Origin: Salinigranum salinum
Lineage (GTDB): Archaea; Halobacteriota; Halobacteria; Halobacteriales; Haloferacaceae
Reading direction: 5' to 3'
Assembly (NCBI RefSeq): GCF_009176545.1
Contig: NZ_VTOJ01000002.1
Coordinates: forward strand, 248,001-312,000
DNA length: 64,000 bases
Shown here: piece by piece, positions 42,930 to 51,280 of the stretch
Layout: each line of letters starts with the position of its first letter
Position numbering within the stretch: position 1 is the first letter of the stretch
Translations under genes and position numbers: made by a program
Notes under the pieces: generated by a model
Told to the model about the DNA's origin: nothing
What the model saw: only the letters and a program-made list of their open reading frames with translations
Database searches by the model: none

Positions 42930-44069
42930 TCAGTCGACGACGTCGCGCGCGACGATCTCCTTCTGAATCTGGGAGGTCCCCTCGTAGATGGTGAGGATCT
43001 TCGCGTCACGGTAGAAGCGTTCGACGGGGAACTCGGTGGTGTAGCCGTACCCGCCGTGGACCTGGACGGCCTCGTTGCAGACCTCGACGGCGCGTTCGCT
43101 CGCGAAGTACTTCGCCATCGACGCGGCGGTCCGGGGGTCCGCGCCGGCGTCGGCCTGCCTCGCAGCCTCGTGGACGAGCAGCCGCGAGGCGTGGACGTTC
43201 GTCGCCATGTCGGCGAGTTTGTGTCTGATCGACTGGATGTCGGCGATCGGTCCGTCGAACTGCTCGCGGTCGTTGGCGTACGCGACCGCCTCGTCGAGCG
43301 CGGCCTGCGAGAGGCCGACCGCCTGCGCCGCGATACCGATCCGTCCCCCGGTGAGGATCCTGAACGCGGCCGAGAGCCCGCGTCCCTCCTCGGTGAGGCG
43401 GTTCTCCGCGGGGATCCGCACGCCGTCGAACCGCAGTTCGGTGGTGTCCGACGCGCGGAGGCCGAGCTTGTGTTCCTTCTTTCCCACCTCGATGCCCGCC
43501 GACTTCGGGACGAGGAACTGCGTGACCGACGCGGGGTCGTCGGGGTCGGTCTTGGCGAAGACGATACACACCTCCCCTCGCTGCCCGTTGGTGATCCACT
43601 GCTTCTCGCCCTGGATGACGTACTCGTCGCCTTCGCGCCGCGCGACCGTGGTCATCTCCGCCGGGTTCGACCCCGCCCCGGCTTCCGAGAGCGCGAACAT
43701 CCCCACGGGTCTCCCACGAGCCATCTCGGGGAGATAGCGCTCTTTGAGGTCGTCGGTCGCGAACTCCGCGATACACGACGTCGCCAGACAGTGGACCGAC
43801 AGCGCGGTCGCCACCGCGAGCTGGCCGTACGCCACCGCCTCGTTCACGACGCTGTAGGTGAGCCGGTCGGCGTCGAACCCGCCGTACGCCTCGGGCGTCG
43901 TGAGCCCCGTGAGATCCAGGTCGGCGAGGCCGTCCCAGACGTCCTCGGGGAACGTCTCCGTCGCGTCCGCCTCCCGCGCGCCCGGACGGATCTCCTCGAC
44001 GGCGAACTCGTGGACGACGTCCCGGACGGCCCGCTGTTCCTCCGAGAGCGACCCCGACGCTAGTGCCAT
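42930..44069 (-). CDS. acyl-CoA dehydrogenase
   Basis: A 379-residue FAD-dependent acyl-CoA dehydrogenase, which makes the 2,3-double bond in fatty-acid or branched-chain acyl-CoA breakdown. It has the family blocks GMFALSEAGAGSNPAEMTTVAR and KQWITNG, the FAD/tetramer region, and a C-terminal YEGTSQIQKEIVARDV with the catalytic Glu in the YEGT context. The length is normal. It is probably cotranscribed with the downstream HAD gene (gap 99 bases). No electron-transfer flavoprotein genes are in the window. Confidence 0.9.
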   Translation of the reverse strand: MALASGSLSEEQRAVRDVVHEFAVEEIRPGAREADATETFPEDVWDGLADLDLTGLTTPEAYGGFDADRLTYSVVNEAVAYGQLAVATALSVHCLATSCIAEFATDDLKERYLPEMARGRPVGMFALSEAGAGSNPAEMTTVARREGDEYVIQGEKQWITNGQRGEVCIVFAKTDPDDPASVTQFLVPKSAGIEVGKKEHKLGLRASDTTELRFDGVRIPAENRLTEEGRGLSAAFRILTGGRIGIAAQAVGLSQAALDEAVAYANDREQFDGPIADIQSIRHKLADMATNVHASRLLVHEAARQADAGADPRTAASMAKYFASERAVEVCNEAVQVHGGYGYTTEFPVERFYRDAKILTIYEGTSQIQKEIVARDVVD

Positions 44070-44162
44070 GCTCGCTCAACGCGACCCGCCGAGGAAAAAC
44101 CTGCGCCCGACCCCGACGACGGGCGGCCCAGCCCCGACTCGCGAGCGCGCGGTGGCCGCCCG

Positions 44163-44882
44163 TCAGTCGGCCGCGAGCCAGTCGAACAGCCCCCATCGCA
44201 TCCGTCTCTCGGCCGACTCGGAGAAGACGTGTCCCTCCCCCGCGAACGTCCGGAGCGTGACGTCGGTGTCGAGCGCGCCCGTCGCCGCGAGGCTGTCGTC
44301 GAGCGGGACGGTCTCGTCGTCCCGGCCGTGGAACAGCGCGACGGGAACGTCGAGTTCCGACGCGACTGCCTCGAACGGGTAGTCGTCGAGTGCGTCGAAG
44401 AACCGCCGGTCGATCGCGTCTCCGGTGTCGTACTGGAACGTGCCGGCCTCGTCGACGACGGCCCGCACGTCGTCGAACGCCCGGTTGAACGTGACCGGCG
44501 CGCGCCCGGCCACTCGTCGCACGCGGTCGTCGCCGACGGCCGCGTGCAACGCCACCTTCGCACCGAAACTCGAGCCGAACAGGACGTACGTCCCGACCTC
44601 GAACCGGGCGTCGAAGTGGTCGAGCACGGCCCGGAGATCCTCGATCCGCGACCGGAGCGTCGACGCGACGAACGGTCCGTCGGACTCGCCACACCCCCGG
44701 CAGTCGAATCGCACGGCGTTGTATCCCTCCTCGACGGCCCGCTCGGACCGGGATTCGTAGCTGCCCGCCTTGTCGCTCAGGAGTCCGTGACACCACACCA
44801 GCCACTCGTCCGACGGGGCCGGGTGGTGGACGGCGACGACGTCCTGATCCGAGTCGACCGTGACGACGTGTCTGGTGGGCAT
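44163..44882 (-). CDS. alpha/beta hydrolase
   Basis: A 239-residue serine hydrolase. The oxyanion motif is LVWCHGLLSDKAGSYES, the nucleophile elbow is GSSFG with Ser105, the acid Asp lies in LFHGRDDETVPLDDS and the His in FAGEGHVFSESAE. It resembles acyl-esterase/thioesterase-type hydrolases; being upstream of an acyl-CoA dehydrogenase (93-base gap) makes a lipid or thioester substrate attractive, but this is inference. Confidence 0.85.
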   Translation of the reverse strand: MPTRHVVTVDSDQDVVAVHHPAPSDEWLVWCHGLLSDKAGSYESRSERAVEEGYNAVRFDCRGCGESDGPFVASTLRSRIEDLRAVLDHFDARFEVGTYVLFGSSFGAKVALHAAVGDDRVRRVAGRAPVTFNRAFDDVRAVVDEAGTFQYDTGDAIDRRFFDALDDYPFEAVASELDVPVALFHGRDDETVPLDDSLAATGALDTDVTLRTFAGEGHVFSESAERRMRWGLFDWLAAD

Positions 44883-45243
44883 GTGGGAGTCATCGGTGGG
44901 TTTGGTCGGTGGTAGTATGACGCTTTACCTCGCCGAACCGGACCGTTACCCGGAGAGCATGCTCGGGGGGCCGTGACCAGCGTCTCCACGAATACGGCGG
45001 TCTCGCCCGTCGCGAACGCGGCACCCCTCGTCCCGTACGCGGTCGGCTACGACGTGGTCAGCGCGACTGCGGGACGGTTACCGACGACGACCCACACGGT
45101 ACACGAACCCGAAGAGTCCGGACGGTGTGTCGCAGGGGGACACTGCGAGTGAGACGGACTGATCGAGTCGCCGGGCCCGGGGGCACTCGGTGGGAGTCGA
45201 CAACACGCAGCATTAAAGCCGTGGATGCCTGAGTCAGTCGCAC
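44883..45243. other. divergent intergenic region
   Basis: These 361 bases separate the hydrolase (minus) from the surface-protein gene (plus). There is no credible gene. CATTAAAG (45211-45218) is a TATA-like box about 30 bases before the ATG at 45244, and GGTAAAG on the minus strand (44923-44929) lies about 40 bases before the hydrolase start. Confidence 0.5.
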
Positions 45244-46869
45244 ATGCAGTGGACCCCCCTGCTGACGGCCGTGCTGGTCCTCGCCGCGTCGCTCGTCGGT
45301 GCGTCGGGGCCAGCAGTCGCACAGTCACAGTCAGAGCAGGTCACCCTGACGCTCGAGGTGGTGGTGCCCTCCTCGAACGAGCGACTCGGAGGCGTCACGC
45401 TCGTCGCCAGCTGGGAGGACGGCGAGACGCGCGCCACGACCGCCTCCAACGGGAAGGTGTTCGTGGACGTTCCGCGGGGGGCCAGCGTCGATATCACGCT
45501 CGACGACCCCGAGTACATCCGGAACCAGCCGTACCGAATCCGCGTCGCGACCGAGAGGGAACACACGATCGAGGTGGCCCGGAAAGCCGAGGTCGACGTG
45601 GTGGTCAGTGACGCCGAGGGCCCGATCGCAGACGCCAACGTCGTGCTCCGTCAGGACGACACCGCGGTCGTCACCGGGCGAACGGATACGAGCGGCGTGT
45701 TCCAGAGCGGCACTATCGAACAGGGCCGGTACACGGTGTCGGTCGTCAAGTCCGGCTACTACCAGACCACGAGGGAGATCATCGTCGCGGGATCGCCGGA
45801 GCGATCCGTGACCATCGAACGCGGCCGCGTCGACTACGACGTCGTCGTGGAGGACGACCACTTCAGCCCCGCCGAACCGGTCGCGGACGCGACCGTCTCG
45901 ATCGAGCGCGTCGGCGACCTGACGACCGACGAGCGGGGAAGCGTCGCGACGCTCCTGCCAGTCAACAGCGACCTCCGCGTGCAGGTGTCGAAGGACGGGT
46001 ACGAGACGACGACACGAACGGTGTCGGTCGACGAGGCCCAGGGGTCGGTGACGCTGTCGATCAGTCGCGAGCCGTCGCTGTCGCTCACGGCAGTGAACGA
46101 GCGGGTCGTCGCCGGCGAGGTCGTCCCCGTCGAGGTCACGAACGCCTACGGCGAACCCGCCGCCGACGTCGAACTCCTGCTCGACGGCGAACCGGTCGGA
46201 CGGACCGACGCCAACGGCGAGGCGACGGTCCGGATCGACGAACCCGGCGACCACGACCTCCAGGCGCGCCGCGACGGGACGACCTCCGAGACGGTGACGG
46301 TTCGCGGCATCGGCGAGGGGTCGTCGGAGACGCAACAGACCGAGACGGAAGCCGCCGTCGAGACGACGGCCGGCCAGACGACGGAGGCGGCCGGCGACGG
46401 CGGGTTCGGGATCCAGGGCCTGCTCGTGACGGTCGTCCCGCTCGCCCTTCTCCTGGCGCTCGGCGTGGTGATCGCGCTCGTGATCGTCCGGCGACGTGGG
46501 ATCCCGGAGTGGCGAGAGCCGACGAGCGAAGGGGGCTCCGGCACCGGTGGCGTGACACTGGGAGGGTCCGGCGACGTGACGGAAACAGGAGCCGGTGGCG
46601 AGGCAGAGGGAGCGCTCGGCGGTGAGACACAACCGGACGCCGGTGGGGAGACACAACCGGACGCCGGTGGGGAGACACAACCGGACGCCGGTGGGGAGAC
46701 ACAACCGGACGCCGGTGGGGAGACACAACCGGACGCCGGTGGGGAGACGCAGCCGGACACCGGTGGGGAGACGCAGCCGGACGCCGGTGGGGAGACGCAG
46801 TCGGACACCAGTGGTGAGACGCAGTCGGACACCGGTGGCGAGGAACGCCGAGACGCCGGCGACGAGTAA
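45244..46869 (+). CDS. surface protein with carboxypeptidase-regulatory-like repeats, one TM helix and a repeat tail
   Basis: A 541-residue protein. Residues 1-27 are a Sec-type signal (LLTAVLVLAASLVGASGPAVA). Residues 30-345 contain several beta-sandwich repeats of the carboxypeptidase regulatory-like type (VTDAEGPIADANVVLRQDD-like and EPAADVELLLDGEPVGRTDANGEATV). An acidic Thr/Glu linker leads to one membrane helix (about 392-416, VPLALLLALGVVIALVIV) followed by RRRG. The cytosolic tail carries nine GGETQPDA-type 8-residue repeats. The function is unknown; cell-surface adhesion or sensing is possible. Confidence 0.8.
   Translation: MQWTPLLTAVLVLAASLVGASGPAVAQSQSEQVTLTLEVVVPSSNERLGGVTLVASWEDGETRATTASNGKVFVDVPRGASVDITLDDPEYIRNQPYRIRVATEREHTIEVARKAEVDVVVSDAEGPIADANVVLRQDDTAVVTGRTDTSGVFQSGTIEQGRYTVSVVKSGYYQTTREIIVAGSPERSVTIERGRVDYDVVVEDDHFSPAEPVADATVSIERVGDLTTDERGSVATLLPVNSDLRVQVSKDGYETTTRTVSVDEAQGSVTLSISREPSLSLTAVNERVVAGEVVPVEVTNAYGEPAADVELLLDGEPVGRTDANGEATVRIDEPGDHDLQARRDGTTSETVTVRGIGEGSSETQQTETEAAVETTAGQTTEAAGDGGFGIQGLLVTVVPLALLLALGVVIALVIVRRRGIPEWREPTSEGGSGTGGVTLGGSGDVTETGAGGEAEGALGGETQPDAGGETQPDAGGETQPDAGGETQPDAGGETQPDAGGETQPDTGGETQPDAGGETQSDTSGETQSDTGGEERRDAGDE
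46618..46857 (+). repeat. in-frame 24-base tandem repeat, nine copies plus one degenerate
   Basis: The unit encodes GGETQPDA. Units 2-5 are identical at DNA level (GGTGGGGAGACACAACCGGA followed by CGCC). Units 6-9 carry acg-cag and Asp-Thr or Ser changes, and a tenth unit (46834-46857) is degenerate. The array lies in the cytosolic tail of the surface protein. The exact identity of the central copies points to recent expansion by slippage. Confidence 0.9.
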
Positions 46870-46870
46870 C

Positions 46871-46923
46871 CGTCGCCTCACGCGGAGATCATAGTGGGGC
46901 GTTCGTCGCCTCACGCGGAGATC
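46871..46923. repeat. 20-base direct repeat downstream of the surface-protein gene
   Basis: CGTCGCCTCACGCGGAGATC occurs at 46871-46890 and again at 46904-46923, a 33-base period. The repeat lies in the gap between convergent genes; its role, if any, is unclear. Confidence 0.7.
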
Positions 46924-46956
46924 GGTGTCGTGTTTACAGCATCGCCGAGACGGGGT

Positions 46957-48174
46957 CTAGTCGTCGAGATCGTCGCTGTACTCGCGGAGGAACGCCACGA
47001 CCTCGGTGGCGTCGGCGTCGAGCCCGCCGCCCTGAGCGAACGGTGGCCCGCCGCCACCGCCGCCGCCGAACGCGTCGGTCACGGCGTCGACCGCCTCGCC
47101 GGCGTGGACCGCGCCCGTCGACGCGACGACGACGAACGGCCGTTCGCCGTCGCCGACGACCGCGACGGCGTCGCCGGCGTCGCCCACGGCCTCCTTCGCC
47201 GCCTCGCCGACCGCGTTCGCCTCGAATCCCGACACGGTCCCGATCCGCCAGACCGTGCCGTCGCGGTCGACGGTCTCCAGCGCCGCGATGCGCCCCGCGA
47301 GGAGTTCTCCGCGGAGCTCAGCCAGCTCCGCGGAGAGCCGCTCGTTCTCCGCGCGCAACGACGCCACGGTCTCGGGGAGGTCGGCCACGGCGACACCGAG
47401 TTCGCCCGCGCTGTCGAGCGCCGCCTCGTGGACCGTCGCGTGTCGCTCGATGCCGGGTTCGCCGACGGCGAACTCGACGCGGGTGAGCCCCTCTCCGGGG
47501 TTGGACCGCTCCAGCACCTCCACGGGACCGATCTCGCCGGTGTTCGAGACGTGGGTGCCGCCGCACGCGGCGACGTCCCAGTCGTCGATCGTCACGATCC
47601 GGACGCGCTCCGATTCGGCCATCACGCCCTCTTCGGTCTTCGTGTTGAACGCGACGTCGTCGCGCGAGCGTGCCTCCTCGGCCGGGAGCTCCTCCCACGA
47701 CACCGGGCGCGACTCCCACACGATCCGGTTGACGAGTCGTTCCAGGTCCACCAGGACCGCGTCGTCGATGTCGGTCGACGTGGCGAAGTCGACTCGGACC
47801 TTCTCAGCTCCGATGCCGAAGCCGCCGTAGCCAAGATCGTCGAGCAGACGGCGGCCGGCTCCGTAGAGCGCGTGGCTCGCCGTGTGCGCACGCATACAGT
47901 ACGTCCGGAAGTCGTCGTCGACGACGCAGTCGACCGTGTCGCCGACGGCGAGGTCGACCGGCTCGGGGTTCGAGGACAGCACGTGCGCGACCCGTCCGTC
48001 TCGCTTCTGGACGTCGACGACCTCGTGGCCCGCGACGGTTCCGCGGTCGGCGGGCTGTCCGCCGCCCTCCGGGTAGAACCAGGTTCGATCGAGTTCGACG
48101 GTCGACTCGTCGACCGCCGTCACGTCGGCCTCGAACGTCCGGACCTCGGGCTCCGCAGGGGCTCGTGAGTGCAC
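46957..48174 (-). CDS. alanyl-tRNA editing protein (AlaX-L type, with DHHA1-like domain)
   Basis: A 405-residue protein homologous to the editing part of alanyl-tRNA synthetase, which removes Ser or Gly from mischarged tRNA-Ala. Zinc ligands are HTASH (His97, His101) and later the CGGTH motif (AACGGTHVSNTGEIGPVEVL). Next come a coiled coil (ETVASLRAENERLSAELAELR) and a C-terminal DHHA1-like domain ending in a Gly-rich loop (FGGGGGGGPPFAQGGG). I use the GTG at 48174, since an AAGCTTTTTT promoter-like stretch lies just upstream and would be read as protein with any longer start. Confidence 0.9.
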   Translation of the reverse strand: MHSRAPAEPEVRTFEADVTAVDESTVELDRTWFYPEGGGQPADRGTVAGHEVVDVQKRDGRVAHVLSSNPEPVDLAVGDTVDCVVDDDFRTYCMRAHTASHALYGAGRRLLDDLGYGGFGIGAEKVRVDFATSTDIDDAVLVDLERLVNRIVWESRPVSWEELPAEEARSRDDVAFNTKTEEGVMAESERVRIVTIDDWDVAACGGTHVSNTGEIGPVEVLERSNPGEGLTRVEFAVGEPGIERHATVHEAALDSAGELGVAVADLPETVASLRAENERLSAELAELRGELLAGRIAALETVDRDGTVWRIGTVSGFEANAVGEAAKEAVGDAGDAVAVVGDGERPFVVVASTGAVHAGEAVDAVTDAFGGGGGGGPPFAQGGGLDADATEVVAFLREYSDDLDD

Positions 48175-48294
48175 GTCCGGCGTGGCGCACTTCGGGAGAA
48201 AAAAGCTTCCGACCCGAACGGTCACTGCCGCGGCCGGTTCGACCGATGCGTCTCGACACGTCTCGACGCCATCGGGGACGGCGACAGGGCTCCG

Positions 48295-48831
48295 CTACTC
48301 GTCGACCAGCCGCACCTCGAGCCGCTCTTCGAGCGCCCGGATGACCGAGCCGCCGACGCCCGCTCGCGAGGCGCGGCCCTGTTCGACGGCGAGGAGGTCG
48401 GCCTCGTCGACGTCGAGTTCCGTCGCCAGATCGCCGAGCTGGAGCCCCGCTGCCTGCCGTGCCTCCTCGACCTTGCCGCCGTAGCCGGAGACGAGGTAGG
48501 GGAGCCGGTCCTTCTCGTAGTTCGTCCCCTCACGCTCCCACCGGCTCGAGTCCCCCTTCTGCTTGTCGTACAGCTTCGCGGCACGCTGGGCGGCGCGCTT
48601 CTTGCGGTTGCCCTCGAACGCGGAGTCGTCGCTCGAACCGGAGCCGCCGGAGCCGGACCGCCGTCGGTCGCCCCCACCGCGCTGCTCGCCGTGGGGCGCG
48701 CAGTCGCCGCAGACCAGGAGGTTCGCGCCCGCGACGTTCGCCCGCCGCAGGTCGCCCGTCTCCGTTCCACAGAGCTCGCAGGCGTCGCCGGCATCGCCGC
48801 CGCCACCCGAGCCTGTCGAGTACTTAGCCAT
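48295..48831 (-). CDS. MBF1-type helix-turn-helix protein
   Basis: A 178-residue multiprotein bridging factor 1. The N-terminal zinc part has CELCGTE and CGDCAPHG; a Gly/Ser/Arg linker follows; the C-terminal HTH_3 domain is VEEARQAAGLQLGDLATELDVDEADLLAVEQGR. Archaeal MBF1 binds the 30S ribosomal subunit and is thought to affect translation under stress, more than transcription. The ATG at 48831 is clear. It lies 120 bases upstream of the AlaX gene on the same strand, which also acts in translation. Confidence 0.9.
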   Translation of the reverse strand: MAKYSTGSGGGGDAGDACELCGTETGDLRRANVAGANLLVCGDCAPHGEQRGGGDRRRSGSGGSGSSDDSAFEGNRKKRAAQRAAKLYDKQKGDSSRWEREGTNYEKDRLPYLVSGYGGKVEEARQAAGLQLGDLATELDVDEADLLAVEQGRASRAGVGGSVIRALEERLEVRLVDE

Positions 48832-49038
48832 ACGCTCCGTACTGGTTCCATCCGTTTAAATTCGCGGACAGACGCCCGGTTCCCGACGTTCTGTCTCTCT
48901 CGACCGGATCGTCGGTTCCGTTCGAAGCGTTCCGACCCGCCGAGGTGTCCGAGCCAGCCGTCGCTCGTCGGGTAGCGTTCGGAAGGATTGTGCGTGGGTG
49001 TTGTCCGCAGAGGGACGACACCTGCATCGACTTGCCTC

Positions 49039-49079
49039 GGCGGCGATGCCGCCTCGGTGTGGTGGCCCGTCGGGCCACC
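49039..49079 (-). terminator. two adjacent hairpins downstream of tRNA-Leu
   Basis: GGCGGC-GAT-GCCGCC (49039-49053) and GGTGGCCC-GTC-GGGCCACC (49061-49079) are two perfect inverted repeats just past the 3' end of tRNA-Leu. They may help 3' processing or termination, but neither is followed by a T-run. Confidence 0.4.
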
Positions 49080-49087
49080 CGTGCGAT

Positions 49088-49171
49088 GCGTGGGACCGGA
49101 TTTGAACCGGCGGACCCCTATGGGACAGCGCCCTCAACGCTGCGCCGTTGGCCTGGCTTGGCTACCCACGC
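49088..49171 (-). tRNA. tRNA-Leu (anticodon GAG)
   Basis: On the minus strand the gene starts GCGTGGG and ends CCCACGC, a perfect 7-base acceptor stem. The anticodon arm is CAGCG-TTGAGGG-CGCTG with anticodon GAG, reading CUC/CUU leucine codons. The long variable arm CCC-ATA-GGG is the class II feature of tRNA-Leu, and the T arm is CCGG-TTCAAAT-CCGG. The length is 84 bases; there is no intron and CCA is not encoded. Confidence 0.93.
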
Positions 49172-49376
49172 TCGCAGTGGCGTGTGCATCACACCGTATC
49201 CTGCCCCCGATTAAATGACTTTCCTTTCGGGGCAGGGGTGTCGGACCGAGACACCACGTCAGGACGGCGACACCGCGGCGCGAGTCGGGTCCGACTGTCG
49301 CGGATTCGAGAGCGTGTGAGACGGGCGCAGTCCGGGGACGACACCCCGGTTCGAAGCCGGCTTGGGCGGCCCCGGG
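49172..49376. other. upstream region of tRNA-Leu
   Basis: These 205 bases hold AT-rich sequence near 49208-49220 (GATTAAATGACTTTCC), a good minus-strand promoter for the tRNA. A tRNA T-arm-like segment (CCGGTTCGAAGCCGG, 49346-49360) is present but has no matching tRNA body. Confidence 0.5.
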
Positions 49377-49526
49377 TTACGGTCCGAACTCACCACCGAA
49401 GGCGAGTCCGGCGGTCACCTCTCCAGTACCGACGGCCAGGAACAGCGTCAGCAGTACCGCCAGGACCACGAGCTTCAGCACGAGTCTCGGGTGGCCCGCG
49501 GCGAGTGTGGAGACGCGGCTGGTCAT
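49377..49526 (-). CDS. small single-helix membrane protein
   Basis: A 49-residue protein with one membrane helix (LVLKLVVLAVLLTLFLAVG) preceded by MTSRVSTLAAGHPR and followed by TGEVTAGLAFGGEFGP. The short length keeps confidence moderate, but the start, helix and stop are coherent and many haloarchaea carry similar tiny membrane proteins. It lies between tRNA-Leu and the DUF420 gene, which is divergent from it. Confidence 0.5.
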   Translation of the reverse strand: MTSRVSTLAAGHPRLVLKLVVLAVLLTLFLAVGTGEVTAGLAFGGEFGP

Positions 49527-49751
49527 GTGCACCGACCGGCTTCGGTATACGCCCGCGTGCCACGTATGTGTTGTGCCATCGCGTACGTCGTCCTGCCTCA
49601 AGACAGGCGTCCGCCGCAGACGACGAGGAACTCGGCACGGCCACCTCGAACGTCGAGACGGCTTCGACCGCTCGGGCGAACCCAGTCGCGGGGGCCGCAT
49701 CCCCGCCCGAACTCCGAACGGTTTTCGTCCGTTGGCTCCTTCCGACCGCCT

Positions 49752-50318
49752 ATGGAACTCCGTGCTCGTGCACGCGACCGCGTCCGCGAACTCGCCGCCG
49801 TGCTCACCGTCGTCTCCCTGCTCCTGGTGTTCGGCGCGGTGCTCGGGGCCGTCCCGCACACGTTGCTCCCCCGCACGTCCGACGCCGTGCTCGCCGCGAT
49901 CCCGCACGTCAACGCCGTCGTCAGCACGGTCGCGATCGTCACGATCGTCCTCGGCGTCAGGGCCATCAGGCGAGGCAACTGGCGGCGGCACCGGGCGTTC
50001 ATGCTCGCCTCCGTGGGGCTGTTCGTCGTGTTCCTCGTGCTGTACCTCTACAAGGTGAGCCTCCAGGGACCGGCACCGTTCCCCGGCCCGGACGCCGTCT
50101 ACCGGTTCGTCTACCTGCCGACGCTGGCGATCCACATCCTCCTCGCTATCGTCTGTCTGCCCCTCCTCTACTACGTGGTCCTCCTCGCACTCACCCGACC
50201 CGTCTCCGAACTCAGAAGGACGAGCCACGCCCGGATCGGTCGCCTCGCCGCCTCGCTGTGGCTCGTGTCGTTCGTCCTCGGCAACGTCGTCTACGCGTTC
50301 CTGTACGTCGTCTACTGA
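49752..50318 (+). CDS. DUF420 family membrane protein
   Basis: A 188-residue membrane protein with four to five helices. Conserved features are PHVNAVVSTVAIVTIVLGVRAIRRGNWRRHRAFMLASV near the middle and VYLPTLAIHILLAIVCLPLLYY, with histidines inside the membrane that could bind heme or copper. DUF420 proteins often accompany cytochrome c oxidase genes; none are present here. I chose the ATG at 49752, where the family N-terminus begins; sequence upstream is Arg-rich and unlike the family. Confidence 0.83.
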   Translation: MELRARARDRVRELAAVLTVVSLLLVFGAVLGAVPHTLLPRTSDAVLAAIPHVNAVVSTVAIVTIVLGVRAIRRGNWRRHRAFMLASVGLFVVFLVLYLYKVSLQGPAPFPGPDAVYRFVYLPTLAIHILLAIVCLPLLYYVVLLALTRPVSELRRTSHARIGRLAASLWLVSFVLGNVVYAFLYVVY

Positions 50319-50572
50319 CTGGCCACGTCGTCTCCTGACCGGCCACGACCAGGTCGTCACCTCGGCGCGACCGTCTGGCCTCGGACCGCCATCCGCCGAC
50401 CGACGGCCGGCGACCGACCACTGACGGCCGACGATCAGGCACGTCGACCGAATCGCCGGACGGACGACGGCGTCGACGAGCCGTCGGTGTGACCGGGCCG
50501 CAGCCGTGGCCACGACGACGAGCGAACGACCTCTGCCGAGAACTTCTTTACGTTCCACGCCAAGCCACAGGT

Positions 50573-51184
50573 GTGCTTCCGGAGTGGCTGTCGCTGATCC
50601 CGCCGTGGCTCCTCGCCGGCGTGGTGCTCGGCTCCGTGGCGTCCTGCTGTGTCGCCGTCGTCTTCGTCGTGGGCGACCGGCTCTTTCCGACGTCGCCGGT
50701 CGAGGAGGGTCGGCGCATCGACGGGACGGTCCGTCGCCGTGGCGAGATCCGTCAGTATCTCGTCGACATCGACGAACGCTTCCGCGAAGATCACACGATC
50801 CACGGCGAGACGGTCGCCTTCTACCTCCCCGACCGCGACGTGGCGATCACCTTCGACGCGAAGGCGTACTTCCGGATCGAGGAGGCCGGGACGTACACCG
50901 TCCTCTGCGAACACGAGATGCCGGGCCGTGGGCTCGGCCGGCGGCTCCCCTTCGAGGTGCCCGAACTCGAGCCCGAACCCGTCGTCGACGACCCCGTCTC
51001 CGTCGCGTTCGCCGAACTCGACCTCGACCCGAAGGCGTCGCCCGACGAGGTGAAGTCGGCGTACCGGACGAAGATCAAGGAGGCCCACCCGGACCACGGC
51101 GGCGACCGTGAGGAGTTCAAGCGACTGCAGGACGCGTACGTGACGGCTCGAGACCACGCGGCCGCCGAACCGGTGCGAGTGTGA
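50573..51184 (+). CDS. membrane-anchored J-domain protein
   Basis: A 203-residue protein. One membrane helix (about residues 10-30, LLAGVVLGSVASCCVAVVFVV) precedes a beta-rich middle domain (RRIDGTVRRRGEIRQYLVD, DRDVAITFDAKAYFRIEEAG). The last 55 residues form a J domain with the HPD motif at 172-174 (KEAHPDHGGDREEFKRLQDAY), which would stimulate a DnaK-type Hsp70. No dnaK is nearby. The GTG at 50573 gives a compact N-terminus, although longer in-frame starts exist. It is preceded by a T-rich element (CTTCTTTACG, 50543-50552) about 21-30 bases upstream. Confidence 0.78.
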   Translation: MLPEWLSLIPPWLLAGVVLGSVASCCVAVVFVVGDRLFPTSPVEEGRRIDGTVRRRGEIRQYLVDIDERFREDHTIHGETVAFYLPDRDVAITFDAKAYFRIEEAGTYTVLCEHEMPGRGLGRRLPFEVPELEPEPVVDDPVSVAFAELDLDPKASPDEVKSAYRTKIKEAHPDHGGDREEFKRLQDAYVTARDHAAAEPVRV

Positions 51185-51280
51185 AGAGGGGACGGCACCG
51201 GCAGCCGCGCCTGCTCGTCGTTTCGCCCCGCTCGGCGTTCTGTCCCGCTCGGCGTTCTGTCCCGCTCGGCGGCGTCCCAG

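Noticed and set aside
46618-46857. Regular 24-base repeats that could suggest a CRISPR array
   Set aside because: The units are contiguous with no spacers, stay in frame and encode GGETQPDA; no cas genes are nearby.
49039-49171. tRNA-Leu with adjacent repeats as a possible integration (att) site
   Set aside because: No integrase gene or direct repeat of the tRNA 3' end was seen in the window; the hairpins are better explained as processing or termination structures.
49346-49360. T-arm-like sequence suggesting a second tRNA next to tRNA-Leu
   Set aside because: CCGG-TTCGAAG-CCGG looks like a T arm, but no acceptor, D or anticodon arms pair at the required distances on either strand.
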